From: Methylomonas sp.
GTDB lineage: Bacteria; Pseudomonadota; Gammaproteobacteria; Methylococcales; Methylomonadaceae
Reading direction: 5' to 3'
DNA: 64,000 nucleotides
Assembly (NCBI RefSeq): GCF_023228165.1
Contig: NZ_JALOBS010000012.1
Location: 1 to 64,000 of the forward strand
In this document: one piece after another, positions 42,713-51,978 of the stretch
Layout: each line of letters starts with the position of its first letter
Position numbering within the stretch: the stretch's first letter is position 1
Translations under genes and position numbers: made by a program
The notes under the pieces: model-generated
The model's database searches: none
Told to the model about the DNA's origin: nothing
Seen by the model: only the letters and a program-made list of their open reading frames with translations

Positions 42713-42942
42713 GCGACTTGGTATTGTTTGGCACCGAGGGCTGCCACTTGTGCGAAGAGGCCGAGAATTTGGTCGATTGTGCAGAGTTGAAGGTCGAAAA
42801 GCGGGACATTATGGATGACGAGAGCTGGCAGCAGCGTTATGGCATTCGCATCCCGGTGTTACGTAATCAAGCTAACGGCCATGAGTTAAATTGGCCTTTT
42901 TCCATTGAGCAATTGCAACTATTTGTAAGTGATTGCGCATAA
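42709..42942 (+). CDS. Glutaredoxin-family protein
   Basis: 77 aa thioredoxin fold of the DUF836 type: VLFGTEGCHLCEEAENL with a CHLC redox motif, IRIPVLRN with the cis-proline, and a C-terminal helix. It is a probable thiol-disulfide exchange protein; partner unknown. Its ATG overlaps the UPF0114 stop (ATGA). Confidence 0.85.
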   Translation: MSDLVLFGTEGCHLCEEAENLVDCAELKVEKRDIMDDESWQQRYGIRIPVLRNQANGHELNWPFSIEQLQLFVSDCA

Positions 42943-42986
42943 TGTCCGATCACATTGTAACTGATCGGCGAGGTCGTTCACCCCTA

Positions 42987-43034
42987 CTCCCGCAGATTGC
43001 CTGCGCGGATGTAGCTGGCAGGGCAACGCGGGAG
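42987..43034. repeat. 48-nt near-palindromic stem-loop before fumA
   Basis: CTCCCGC (42987-42993) pairs with GCGGGAG (43028-43034); inside, TTGCC-TGC pairs with GCA-G-GGCAA with one bulge. The result is a long GC-rich imperfect hairpin with a GTAG-containing loop. There is no U-tract. It resembles REP-like dispersed palindromes or a structured RNA leader. Confidence 0.5.
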
Positions 43035-43128
43035 CAGTTCCGAGGGATTGTTGTGCTTTGGGCTGAATAGTTACCTTAACTTTTCAGGTTAAGGCGGTTT
43101 ATTGTTCCGAATTATTGCAGGATTAGCC

Positions 43129-44649
43129 ATGACTACCATTCGCCAAGACGATTTCATCCAAAGTATCGCCGACGCTCTGCAGTACATCTCGTATTATCAT
43201 CCGAAAGATTTCATCGACGCGCTATTTGCCGCGTATCAAAAGGAGCAAAGCCCGGCCGCCAAGGACGCGATGGCGCAGATTTTGATTAATTCGCGCCTGT
43301 GCGCGGAAGGCCGACGACCGATTTGCCAGGATACCGGCATCGTTACGGTGTTTTTAACAATCGGTATGGAGGTAGGTTGGGATGCCGAGCTGGGCGTCAG
43401 CGAAATGGTCAACGAAGCCGTGCGACGGGCTTATCTGCAGCCGGATAACGTGTTGAGGGCCTCGATTTTGTCCGACCCTGCCGGTAAACGTATCAACACC
43501 AAGGACAACACGCCGGCGGTAATACATATGGAGGTGGTGCCCGGCGATAAAGTCGAAGTGGAATTGGCGGCCAAGGGAGGTGGTTCGGAAGCGAAATCCA
43601 AGTTCGTCATGCTCAATCCTTCCGACAGTATTGTCGATTGGGTAATGAAAACCGTGCCGACCATGGGAGCTGGCTGGTGCCCTCCGGGTATACTCGGTAT
43701 CGGCATCGGCGGTACGGCGGAAAAAGCCATGCTGTTGGCCAAACAGGCTTGCATGGGTTCGATAGACATTCAGGACTTAATCGCTCGCGGCCCCGACAAT
43801 GCGCTGGAAGAATTGCGGCTGGAGCTGTATGAAAAAGTCAATGCGCTGGGTATAGGCGCGCAAGGTCTGGGGGGGCTGACCACGGTGTTGGATATCAAAA
43901 TTCTGGATTATCCGACCCATGCCGCCAATAAGCCGGTGGCGATGATTCCCAATTGCGCCGCTACTCGCCATGCGCATTTTGTGTTGGACGGTTCCGGTCC
44001 GGCTTTGTTGACACCTCCCAAGCTGGCGGATTGGCCACGGATCAGCCAGGCGGACGGAAATGCGCGGCGGGTTAATATCGATCTATTGACTGAACAAGAC
44101 ATTGCCGCATGGAAGCCGGGGGAAGCCTTACTAATCAGCGGCAGCTTGCTGACCGGTCGTGACGCCGCACATAAGCGCATCGTGGACTTGCTGACCAAAG
44201 GCGAGCCGTTGCCGGATGGTGTGGATTTTAACAACAAATTTATCTACTACGTCGGGCCTGTCGATCCGGTACGCGATGAAGTAGTGGGTCCCGCCGGGCC
44301 GACCACCGCGACACGCATGGATAGTTTTACCGAGATGGTGCTGGACAAAACCGGCCTGTTGGGCATGATAGGCAAGGCCGAGCGGGGACCGGCAGCCGTC
44401 GAAGCAATTAAGAAGCATCAGTCCGTCTATTTGATCGCGGTTGGTGGCGCGGCGTATCTGGTGTCCAAAGCCATTCGTAAAGCCCGTATCGTGGCCTTTC
44501 CGGACTTGGGTATGGAAGCCATACACGAATTTGTGGTTGAAGACATGCCGGTCACTGTGGCCGTCGATAGTCGCGGTGATTCCATTCACAATACCGCGCC
44601 GAAGCTCTGGCAGGCCAAAATCGGCAAAATTCCGGTGACGGTGGAATAG
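43129..44649 (+). CDS. fumA: Class I fumarate hydratase (iron-sulfur)
   Basis: 506 aa. Interconverts fumarate and malate in the TCA cycle using a [4Fe-4S] cluster; the cluster cysteines are likely those in RRPICQDTG, GWCPPGILG or CAATRHAHF. The C-terminal beta domain starts near YYVGPVDPVRDEVVGPAGPTT. AGGA lies 7 nt before the ATG at 43129; the longer frame starts at a TTG and is not used. It could be a specialised hydro-lyase of the same family, but the sequence is standard. Monocistronic, preceded by the 48-nt hairpin. Confidence 0.94.
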   Translation: MTTIRQDDFIQSIADALQYISYYHPKDFIDALFAAYQKEQSPAAKDAMAQILINSRLCAEGRRPICQDTGIVTVFLTIGMEVGWDAELGVSEMVNEAVRRAYLQPDNVLRASILSDPAGKRINTKDNTPAVIHMEVVPGDKVEVELAAKGGGSEAKSKFVMLNPSDSIVDWVMKTVPTMGAGWCPPGILGIGIGGTAEKAMLLAKQACMGSIDIQDLIARGPDNALEELRLELYEKVNALGIGAQGLGGLTTVLDIKILDYPTHAANKPVAMIPNCAATRHAHFVLDGSGPALLTPPKLADWPRISQADGNARRVNIDLLTEQDIAAWKPGEALLISGSLLTGRDAAHKRIVDLLTKGEPLPDGVDFNNKFIYYVGPVDPVRDEVVGPAGPTTATRMDSFTEMVLDKTGLLGMIGKAERGPAAVEAIKKHQSVYLIAVGGAAYLVSKAIRKARIVAFPDLGMEAIHEFVVEDMPVTVAVDSRGDSIHNTAPKLWQAKIGKIPVTVE

Positions 44650-44679
44650 CTTGGCCGGCTGATGGATGTTGAGTGCCGT

Positions 44680-45117
44680 TTAAAGCGTAATATCGGTTTC
44701 CCAGCCTTTGATGGTTTGACTTGCGGTAAAGGTTTTTCTTTGTGCGGTGATATCGCTTAGTTGCAAATCCGAACGTCTGCGTTCTTTACGGCGTCTGTCG
44801 GTTAATGGTTGACGGCCGTTGCTACGCCTGTCATTGCCTTGAAGCCTTAAATAATATTCGGCAATATTGATAGGCTTGCCATTCAGTGGCTTTCTGTTTA
44901 GCTGCTTGATAACGCGCTTGGCCACTGTGTCGGGTTCTATGCGGATCAGGGCATTGAATTCGGCTTTATCCGAATTGGCTGCCTGTAGCATTTGAATGCT
45001 GACCTTTTCCAGGTTGCCGGCTTTTGAAAATATTCCGCCCTTCAGGGCGGGACTGATAAATGACTCAATATCGCGAATCAGGGTGGTATGGCTGATTCTT
45101 TTCAGAATTAAGATCAT
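44680..45117 (-). CDS. RRM-like predicted RNA-binding protein
   Basis: 145 aa. Residues 1-90 fit an RRM-like beta-alpha-beta-beta-alpha-beta plan (MILILKRIS, DIESFISPAL, FNALIRIEPDTVAKRVIKQL, LNGKPINIAEYYLR). It is followed by a very basic tail with NDRRSNGRQPLTDRRRKERRR. Nucleic-acid binding is likely; the family was not confidently identified. It is monocistronic and converges on fumA. Confidence 0.55.
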   Translation of the reverse strand: MILILKRISHTTLIRDIESFISPALKGGIFSKAGNLEKVSIQMLQAANSDKAEFNALIRIEPDTVAKRVIKQLNRKPLNGKPINIAEYYLRLQGNDRRSNGRQPLTDRRRKERRRSDLQLSDITAQRKTFTASQTIKGWETDITL

Positions 45118-45211
45118 GTTGCTACACCTTTTAAGAATCCGGGCTGATTTAATCCAAATGAGGTAGGCAGTTACTTACGAATTAATAGCGACATCGAAGC
45201 GATAAACTTTA

Positions 45212-45244
45212 GGGCGGGATATGCCGCGGCATATCTATCCGCCC
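45212..45244 (-). terminator. Hairpin behind the 88-aa gene
   Basis: GGGCGG-ATATGCC and GGCATAT-CCGCCC form a long stem with small bulges, 12 nt past the stop. No strong U-tract. Confidence 0.6.
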
Positions 45245-45256
45245 AAGTTCGCGGCA

Positions 45257-45523
45257 CTATTCGGATAGACGTTTACTGATGCGCTGATAGGTATCTTTGA
45301 GTTCGTCGCCTACGATTTTTGCTTTAGCGATAAAATCTTCCGATGTTTCGATGGAATCGTCAGCGATTTCGGCCGCCTTTTGCTTAATTTGCTGCCAATG
45401 CTGTTCGGCCTGCTGGAACTCATCCTTGGCTTCCAGGCTGGCCAGATGCAGTTTCAGCTGCAGTTCTTCGCGCTCGGTGTTCAGTTTGGAGAGCAAATTT
45501 TCGAACTCGTTTTGTATGGACAT
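45257..45523 (-). CDS. Small coiled-coil protein
   Basis: 88 aa, entirely helical with heptad character and no signal or membrane part: NEFENLLSKLNTEREELQLKL and QHWQQIKQKAAEIADDSIET. It resembles small uncharacterised coiled-coil proteins common in gammaproteobacteria. Function unknown. A weak Shine-Dalgarno precedes the ATG. Confidence 0.65.
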   Translation of the reverse strand: MSIQNEFENLLSKLNTEREELQLKLHLASLEAKDEFQQAEQHWQQIKQKAAEIADDSIETSEDFIAKAKIVGDELKDTYQRISKRLSE

Positions 45524-45688
45524 GAATCACCTCAATTAGTTATAGCCGAGCGTCAACTACAGCAATCGACAGTTGCTACTCGGCAAAGTTTAGTCCCTAT
45601 CAGGGGTAAATGGATATTTTTAATCTAATGATAATATTCGGACAGTTTTGCCAAGCAAATAGGCCTTTAATGATCATCAAAATCAACC

Positions 45689-46177
45689 ATGTCGGATAAA
45701 AAAATGCAAAAAATCCTCGAGCCTTGCGAGGGCAATAATTTTTACCGGGATCATGTCGCTATGATGATCGACAGTTATCATAGCTTGTTGCATCGGTCTT
45801 TTTTGAAAAACATCCGCGCGGATAGCGTCGGGCGGCAGGTGTTTAGCGCCGAATTTGCCGTGCTTTCACACAATACGGACCCGGATCCTTTGTTTAACTA
45901 CGCCAATCGAAAGGCCTTGGATTTGTTTGAATTGAGTTGGGACGAACTGATCGGCATGCCCTCGCGCCTGTCGGTAGAGTCCGAAAATCAACAAGCCCGC
46001 GAACGTTTGATGGCGGCGGTCACGGATAATGGTTTTGTGGAAAATTATGCGGGTATTCGCGTTTCAAAAACAGGCCGGCGGTTCCGGATCAACAATGCGG
46101 TGATTTGGAATGTTTATGACCGACACGGCGTGTATAACGGACAGGCGGCTTGCTTCAGCGATTGGGTATATTTGTAA
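45689..46177 (+). CDS. MEKHLA-domain protein (PAS-like)
   Basis: 162 aa, single PAS-like MEKHLA domain. LSHNTDPDPLFNYANRKAL, FELSWDELIGMPSRLSVE and SKTGRRFRINNAVIWNVYD are typical. Such proteins are widespread single-domain sensors of unknown ligand. It converges closely on the Lon-like protease gene (2 nt between stops). Confidence 0.85.
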   Translation: MSDKKMQKILEPCEGNNFYRDHVAMMIDSYHSLLHRSFLKNIRADSVGRQVFSAEFAVLSHNTDPDPLFNYANRKALDLFELSWDELIGMPSRLSVESENQQARERLMAAVTDNGFVENYAGIRVSKTGRRFRINNAVIWNVYDRHGVYNGQAACFSDWVYL

Positions 46178-46179
46178 GC

Positions 46180-48570
46180 CTAACCTGTCTCGGTGTCCTT
46201 GTCGTCATCCGATGACATGTCGGATATTTCCTTCAGTCGCTCAACCGCCTTAAAGTTGATGCTGCCTTCCGGGTACTGGCCCTCGGCATTCATGCTGCCG
46301 GCCTCCTGATTCATCAGTAAACAGAGGGCTTCGTCGACATCGGAAACAGCATAAATTGTGAATAAACCTTGTTCAACCGCATCGATTACCTGTTGATTTA
46401 ACATCAGGTTCGGCTTATTCGACGTGGGGATGATGACGGCTTGCTTTCCGGTCAGGCCGCGCGCCGCGCATAAGCTGAAGAAACCCTCGATTTTTTCGTT
46501 GACCCCGCCTATGGCTTGCACTTCGCCGTATTGGTTAATGGAACCGGTCAAGGCCATGCCTTGATTGATTGGAATCCTGGTAAGCGCGGAAATCAGACAG
46601 CACAACTCGGCCAATGAGGCGCTATCGCCGTCGATATGCCCGTAGGATTGTTCCATGGCGATACTGGCGGAAATGGCCAGGGGAAACTGTTGCGCATAAC
46701 AGTGGCCGAGATAGCCGCTCAGAATCATCACGCCTTTGGAATGGATGGGCTGGCCCAGTTCCACTTCCCGTTCGATGTCGACAATACCGCGCGAACCGGG
46801 ATGCACCGTAGTGGTGATACGGGCCGGCGCACCGAAGCTGCTGCCGCCGATATCCATAACGGTCAGACCGTTGACCTTGCCAATCGCCTCGCCGTCCGTG
46901 TCGATCAGAATGGTGCCTTCCAGCATCTCTTCCAGAATGGCTTCGGAAATGCGGCCGTTACGTTGCTCGCGGGCCGACAGTGCCAGTTCGATCTCGGTCT
47001 TGTCTATGCTGGCGGCTTTGGTTTGATTAGCCAGTAAATTCGCCTCGGCAATGATTTCCAGGCAATTGTTGACGTGGGCGGATAAACGGTTTTGGTTTTC
47101 CGCCAGTCGGCAGCTATGTTCGATCAAGCGTAGCAGTGCCGCGTCGGTTAGCGGTTTGGCGCCGGAGTCCCGAGCCTGTGTGATCATCAGTTGAGTGAAT
47201 TGGGCGATATGGTCCGGAGTGCGCTTGATATGGTCGTCGAAATCGGCCAGTACCCGGAACATCTCATTGAACTCGCTATCCATTTCTTCCAGCAAATAAT
47301 AGATGTCGCGCGAGCCGACCAAAATGACTTTTACGTTTAACGGAATGACTTCCGGTTTTAGCGTGATGGTATTGATCCCGAGTTCCGAATACGGTGATTC
47401 AATTTCGATTTTGCCGGCTTGCAGCGCCCGTTTCAAACCTTCCCACACGAAAGGATAAGTGAGGATTTTTTCCGCATCCAGAATCAGGTAACCGCCATTG
47501 GCGCGGTGCAGAGAACCGGGACAGATGCGCCGGTAATTGGTGACCAGCGTGCCTTGATCGCTGAGGTATTCGATACGGCCGAACAGGTTTTGATAAATGG
47601 GATGCGGCTCGTAAATGACCGGGGCGCCGTTGGCGTCGTGCTTGCAGTCCACCAGAATATTGGGCAGATATTGCTCGGTAAGCACCAAGCGTTTGGCCAG
47701 GCTTTCGCGGCTCTCCTGGCTGCGGCTAGGCATTAAAAAGTCGCTAATGGTGTTGCTGAGATTTTTTTCGACTTCGGCCAAGTAAGTAATGACATCGTCA
47801 ACGTTTTGATACTTGCCGTTGAGCGAGGCGAATAGAGGCTCTAGGGCGAGTTTGATGGTATCGGTATCCAGTTGGCGCAGTTCTTCCACCAAGCTGCGGC
47901 GCCATTGCGGCAACTCCAGCAGTACATCGCCCAGATATTCTTCCAGTTCTTCGGTGTGTTGATGGAAGGCGTCACGTTCTTCCTGAGGCAGCAAGGTAAA
48001 TTGCTCTTCGTCCAGGGCTTTGTCGTTGCGTATCGGTAGGAAGGTAATGGCGTCACTGTCGCGATAAAGGGCTACGCTCATCGCACGGGCTTTGCTGTCA
48101 ACTAGATCGATGGCGGCGTTGTAACGCTGATTGAAACGGCGTTCGATCGCGGTTTTTTTTTGCTGATAACTGGGGCTTTCGAAAGCGGCCGGAAAGGTGG
48201 CCAGAATGTTGTCGATCAGTTTTTCGATGTCTTTGCTGAAGGTGTGGCCCTCACCGGACGGTAATTCCACGGCGACCGGTTCACGAGAATTTTCGAAATT
48301 ATCCACATAAGCGTAGGAAAGAGGCGATTCCTGTTGCTCGGCATAACCGGTCAAATAATGGCTGACCATGGATAAGCGCCCGGTACCGGGTTCGCCCATC
48401 ACAAAAATATTGTAGCCCGGTGCTTTCATGGCCACGCCGAAAGCCAGGGCGGATTGCGCGCGTGCTTGTCCAACGATCCCATGATGTCTGGAGATTTGGG
48501 CTGGCGTGAGTTCGTATAGGTCAATCGCCAGCTTCAGGTCCGATGGCGGCAGTTTTAAATGTTCCAGCAT
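46180..48570 (-). CDS. Lon-family ATP-dependent serine protease (YcbZ/LrgA-type AAA)
   Basis: 796 aa. The N-terminal AAA-like part carries GEPGTGRL at 59-66, a Walker A in which the usual lysine is arginine. The C-terminal Lon protease domain has the Ser-Lys dyad: Ser650 in GDSAS and Lys693 in GVNEK, 43 residues apart as in classical Lon. No classical Lon substrate domain. The changed P-loop is typical of this Lon-like group in my memory, so it may still bind nucleotide differently or not hydrolyse it. It is the last gene of the 70-aa gene-ribA-Lon operon. Confidence 0.88.
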   Translation of the reverse strand: MLEHLKLPPSDLKLAIDLYELTPAQISRHHGIVGQARAQSALAFGVAMKAPGYNIFVMGEPGTGRLSMVSHYLTGYAEQQESPLSYAYVDNFENSREPVAVELPSGEGHTFSKDIEKLIDNILATFPAAFESPSYQQKKTAIERRFNQRYNAAIDLVDSKARAMSVALYRDSDAITFLPIRNDKALDEEQFTLLPQEERDAFHQHTEELEEYLGDVLLELPQWRRSLVEELRQLDTDTIKLALEPLFASLNGKYQNVDDVITYLAEVEKNLSNTISDFLMPSRSQESRESLAKRLVLTEQYLPNILVDCKHDANGAPVIYEPHPIYQNLFGRIEYLSDQGTLVTNYRRICPGSLHRANGGYLILDAEKILTYPFVWEGLKRALQAGKIEIESPYSELGINTITLKPEVIPLNVKVILVGSRDIYYLLEEMDSEFNEMFRVLADFDDHIKRTPDHIAQFTQLMITQARDSGAKPLTDAALLRLIEHSCRLAENQNRLSAHVNNCLEIIAEANLLANQTKAASIDKTEIELALSAREQRNGRISEAILEEMLEGTILIDTDGEAIGKVNGLTVMDIGGSSFGAPARITTTVHPGSRGIVDIEREVELGQPIHSKGVMILSGYLGHCYAQQFPLAISASIAMEQSYGHIDGDSASLAELCCLISALTRIPINQGMALTGSINQYGEVQAIGGVNEKIEGFFSLCAARGLTGKQAVIIPTSNKPNLMLNQQVIDAVEQGLFTIYAVSDVDEALCLLMNQEAGSMNAEGQYPEGSINFKAVERLKEISDMSSDDDKDTETG

Positions 48571-48579
48571 GGGGAGGTG

Positions 48580-49188
48580 TTATTTTTTGTCCGGCATTTT
48601 TAAAATATGACGCATGCGCTCTACTTTGGTTTTCAAGTAGCCGAGATTGTCGAGATGGATATGGGTTTCGATGGGAATACGGTCGTTGACCTGGATGCCC
48701 AGCATGGTCATTTCGTCGATTTTTTGCGGATTGTTGGTGATCAGCGCAATCGAATGCACTTGCAGGCTATTCAGAATCAGCGCCGCAATGTCATATTCGC
48801 GTTCGTCGGCCAGATGGCCCAGTTTGATATTGGCGTCGACGGTATCCAGACCTTGGTCCTGCAGATTATAGGCCTGCAGTTTTTTCAGCAGGCCAATGCC
48901 GCGGCCTTCCTGCCGCATGTAAATCAACACGCCGAAGCCGGTTTGGTTGATCAGATCCAGCGCCATATCAAGTTGTTCGCCGCAATCGCAGCGCCGTGAA
49001 CCCAGTACGTCGCCGGTAAAACATTCCGAGTGGATGCGCACCGGCACGTTATCCTTGCCGGCCACTTCGCCCTTGACAAAAGCGACGTGTTCCTTTTCGT
49101 CCAGGCTGTTGCTGTAGTAATGCAGGATAAATTCCCCATGTTTGGTGGGAATTCGGGTTTGAACTTTATCTTCTATGGTTGCTTTCAC
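48580..49188 (-). CDS. ribA: GTP cyclohydrolase II
   Basis: 202 aa. First step of riboflavin synthesis: GTP to 2,5-diamino-6-ribosylamino-pyrimidinone phosphate, formate and pyrophosphate. The zinc ligands are in SECFTGDVLGSRRCDCGEQL; RQEGRGIGLLKKLQAY is the catalytic Arg-containing block. It is a stand-alone RibA without a RibB fusion. It starts with GTG and AAGGA 12 nt upstream. It lies 9 nt before the Lon-like gene and 14 nt behind the 70-aa gene. Confidence 0.96.
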   Translation of the reverse strand: MKATIEDKVQTRIPTKHGEFILHYYSNSLDEKEHVAFVKGEVAGKDNVPVRIHSECFTGDVLGSRRCDCGEQLDMALDLINQTGFGVLIYMRQEGRGIGLLKKLQAYNLQDQGLDTVDANIKLGHLADEREYDIAALILNSLQVHSIALITNNPQKIDEMTMLGIQVNDRIPIETHIHLDNLGYLKTKVERMRHILKMPDKK

Positions 49189-49202
49189 AGAGTTAGAAAT
49201 CC

Positions 49203-49415
49203 TTAGTGCGCGGTTTTAGCGGCAAAAGCCGAGCCTTTCTCAATCATTTCCTTGGAAAGGATTGAGAAAGGCTCCAGGCCTGAGTGTTTGGCTTTACGTT
49301 GATAGCGGCTTTTATCTTTAAAGATCTGGGTCTTGTTAAACTGGTGGGCAAATTTCGCCACCGGATTTTTTATGGGCTTATCACACAAGCCCTTGGCTTT
49401 GTTTTGTTTTCTCAT
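49203..49415 (-). CDS. Conserved small basic protein
   Basis: 70 aa, lysine-rich (MRKQNKAKG ... DKSRYQRKAKHSGLEPF). The PVAKFAHQFNKTQIFKDKSRY core recurs in gammaproteobacterial small proteins in my memory; function unknown. A nucleic-acid or ribosome-associated role is possible from charge alone. GGAG precedes the ATG. Heads the ribA-Lon operon. Confidence 0.7.
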   Translation of the reverse strand: MRKQNKAKGLCDKPIKNPVAKFAHQFNKTQIFKDKSRYQRKAKHSGLEPFSILSKEMIEKGSAFAAKTAH

Positions 49416-49483
49416 GCTTTTTTCTCCATAAGCTATTAAAATGCCGATTTATTTCGAACCGTTTATTTGAACATAGATTGCCA

Positions 49484-51352
49484 GTGAAATTCCAGAAAGA
49501 CTTTGATGTAATTGTAGTGGGCGGTGGCCACGCCGGAACCGAGGCGGCTTTAGCAGCCGCGCGGACGGGTGTGCAGACCTTGTTGTTGACGCAAAATATC
49601 GAAACTTTAGGGCAAATGAGCTGCAATCCGGCCATAGGCGGTATCGGCAAAGGACATCTGGTCAAGGAAGTGGATGCCTTGGGCGGTATTATGGCGCAAG
49701 CCGTCGATAAGGGCGGCATTCAGTTCCGGATCCTAAACGCCAGCAAGGGCCCCGCGGTGCGGGCGACGCGGGCGCAGGCCGACCGGATGCTTTATAAGCA
49801 GGCCGTACGGACGGCGCTGGAAAACCAGCCGAATCTGGCCTTGTTTCAACAAACCGTGTCGGATTTGCTGGTCGAGGGTGACCGGGTAGTGGGGGTCAAG
49901 ACTCAAATGGGGTTGGAGTTTAATGCCAGAGCCGTGGTGTTGACCGCCGGTACTTTTTTGGCCGGCCGCATTCATATCGGTCTGGAAAATTACAGCGGTG
50001 GCCGGGCCGGTGATGCTGCGTCGATTGCATTGGCGGAGCGCTTGCGCGAATTACCGTTCCGGATCGCCCGCTTAAAAACCGGCACCCCGCCGCGTATCGA
50101 CGGCCGTAGCATCGATTACGGCAAATTGCAGGAACAGCATGGCGACACGCCGCTACCGGTATTTTCATTCATGGGTAACCGTGAGCAACATCCGCGGCAG
50201 ATCTGTTGCCATATCACCCGCACCAACAGCGAAACTCACGACATCATCCGCTCCGGCCTGGATCGGTCACCGATGTATTCCGGCATTATCGAAGGAGTGG
50301 GGCCGCGTTATTGTCCATCGATCGAGGATAAGGTGGTGCGCTTTGCCGAACGTGATTCGCATCAAATTTTCGTCGAGCCGGAAGGTTTGACCACCAACGA
50401 AGTGTATCCCAACGGCATATCGACCAGTTTGCCGTTCGATATTCAATACCGCTTTATCCGTACCATGCCCGGTTTCGAACATGCCGAAATTGTCCGGCCC
50501 GGTTATGCGATTGAGTACGACTTTTTCGATCCGCGCGATTTAAAAACCTCGCTGGAAACCAAACACATGAACGCTTTGTTCTTCGCCGGTCAGATCAACG
50601 GCACCACCGGTTACGAAGAAGCCGCCGCGCAAGGCCTGGTTGCCGGGTTGAACGCCGCCCGGCTGGCGCGGGATTTGGAAAGCTGGTGTCCGGGGCGTGA
50701 CGAAGCCTATATCGGCGTGATGATAGACGACCTGATCACGCGCGGCACCGCCGAGCCTTATCGGATGTTTACCAGTCGAGCGGAGTACCGCTTACAACTT
50801 CGGGAAGATAATGCCGATTTACGCTTGACCGAACAAGGCCGCAGCCTAGGTTTGGTGGACGATGCCCGTTGGCGGCGCTTCGAAGCAAAACGCGAAGCCA
50901 TTGCTAATCTGCAAGGTAAACTGGCCAAAAAATGGATCAGGGCGGAAACCGACGAAGCCGCGCTGGCTGAGCAGGTGTGGGGCAAAAAGCTGCTGAAGGA
51001 AGCCAGTCTGATGGAAATGTTGCGGCGGCCGGAAGTGGATGTCGAAAACCTGCTGCGATTTAGCGACGAGGCCGAAATCGACGAACAAGTCGCCGAACAG
51101 GTGGCGATACAAGCCAAATACGCAGGCTATATCGATAGACAGCAAACCGAAATCAACCGTACCCAACGCTACGAGCATCTGAAATTGCCGGATAATGTCG
51201 ATTACAGCTTGGTGTCTGGTTTATCCAATGAAGTGAGCGAAAAATTGAAACGGCAACGTCCGGAAACGCTGGGTCAGGCCTCCCGGATTCCGGGGATTAC
51301 GCCGGCGGCGATTTCGCTGTTGTTGGTGCATCTGAAGAAGAAAAGCGCTTGA
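49484..51352 (+). CDS. mnmG: tRNA uridine-5-carboxymethylaminomethyl modification enzyme MnmG
   Basis: FAD enzyme that, with MnmE, modifies the wobble uridine of certain tRNAs. FAD-binding VIVVGGGHAGTEAALAAAR is followed by SCNPAIGGIGKGHLVKEVDALGG and LKTGTPPRIDGRSIDY. No ATG is near: GTG at 49484 (622 aa) or TTG at 49478; neither has a clear Shine-Dalgarno. The order mnmG-rsmG-parA-parB-atp is the classical ori-proximal gammaproteobacterial block. Confidence 0.96.
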   Translation: MKFQKDFDVIVVGGGHAGTEAALAAARTGVQTLLLTQNIETLGQMSCNPAIGGIGKGHLVKEVDALGGIMAQAVDKGGIQFRILNASKGPAVRATRAQADRMLYKQAVRTALENQPNLALFQQTVSDLLVEGDRVVGVKTQMGLEFNARAVVLTAGTFLAGRIHIGLENYSGGRAGDAASIALAERLRELPFRIARLKTGTPPRIDGRSIDYGKLQEQHGDTPLPVFSFMGNREQHPRQICCHITRTNSETHDIIRSGLDRSPMYSGIIEGVGPRYCPSIEDKVVRFAERDSHQIFVEPEGLTTNEVYPNGISTSLPFDIQYRFIRTMPGFEHAEIVRPGYAIEYDFFDPRDLKTSLETKHMNALFFAGQINGTTGYEEAAAQGLVAGLNAARLARDLESWCPGRDEAYIGVMIDDLITRGTAEPYRMFTSRAEYRLQLREDNADLRLTEQGRSLGLVDDARWRRFEAKREAIANLQGKLAKKWIRAETDEAALAEQVWGKKLLKEASLMEMLRRPEVDVENLLRFSDEAEIDEQVAEQVAIQAKYAGYIDRQQTEINRTQRYEHLKLPDNVDYSLVSGLSNEVSEKLKRQRPETLGQASRIPGITPAAISLLLVHLKKKSA

Positions 51353-51978
51353 TGGAACGCGGTAGCGAAAAACTGCTTCAAGGTCTGGCGGCTTTGGAGT
51401 TAGCTGTTGACGAGTCGCGGCAAGCGCTGCTGTTACGGTTCGTCAAGCTGATTGAGAAATGGAATAAAGCATATAATCTGACCGCGGTACGCGACCCTAT
51501 CGAGATGGTGAGCCTGCATTTGCTGGATAGTCTGGCCATTTTGCCGCATATCAAGGCGCCACGGATTGCCGATATCGGCACGGGAGCCGGATTGCCCGGT
51601 ATTCCGCTGGCCATCTGCATGCCGGAATGTCACTTCACTTTGGTCGATTCCAATTCCAAGAAAACCCGCTTCGTGCAACAGGCGATACTCGAATTACAGC
51701 TGAAAAATGTGGAAGTGGTGCATAGCCGTGTAGAATTGCTCAAACCCCAGCAGTTGTTTTCCACGGTAATCAGTCGCGCCTTCGCCAGTATGGGGGATAT
51801 TTTAGATTTAACCGGCCACCTGCTGGCTGACGACGGTATTTTATTGGCTATGAAAGGGCAAATACCTCAGCAGGAATTAGCGGAAATAAGTTTGCGGTAC
51901 ACGGTAATACCCTTGGCAGTGCCCGGCATTGAGGCTGAGCGTTGTTTGATTTGTCTGGAGAAAAGCAAGTATGGCTAA
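51352..51978 (+). CDS. rsmG: 16S rRNA (guanine-527-N7)-methyltransferase
   Basis: 208 aa. SAM-dependent methyltransferase; the core is FVKLIEKWNKAYNLTAVRDP, then IADIGTGAGLPGIPLAI for cofactor binding, and the catalytic region FTLVDSNSKKTRF ... VISRAFASMGD. The ATG overlaps the mnmG stop by one base (TGATG), and its own end overlaps parA by 8 nt. Confidence 0.97.
   Translation: MERGSEKLLQGLAALELAVDESRQALLLRFVKLIEKWNKAYNLTAVRDPIEMVSLHLLDSLAILPHIKAPRIADIGTGAGLPGIPLAICMPECHFTLVDSNSKKTRFVQQAILELQLKNVEVVHSRVELLKPQQLFSTVISRAFASMGDILDLTGHLLADDGILLAMKGQIPQQELAEISLRYTVIPLAVPGIEAERCLICLEKSKYG

Noticed and set aside
48299..48307. A perfect DnaA box (TTATCCACA) in an ori-proximal gene neighbourhood
   Set aside because: It is single, lies inside the Lon-like protease gene, and has no neighbouring boxes or AT-rich unwinding region; not an origin.
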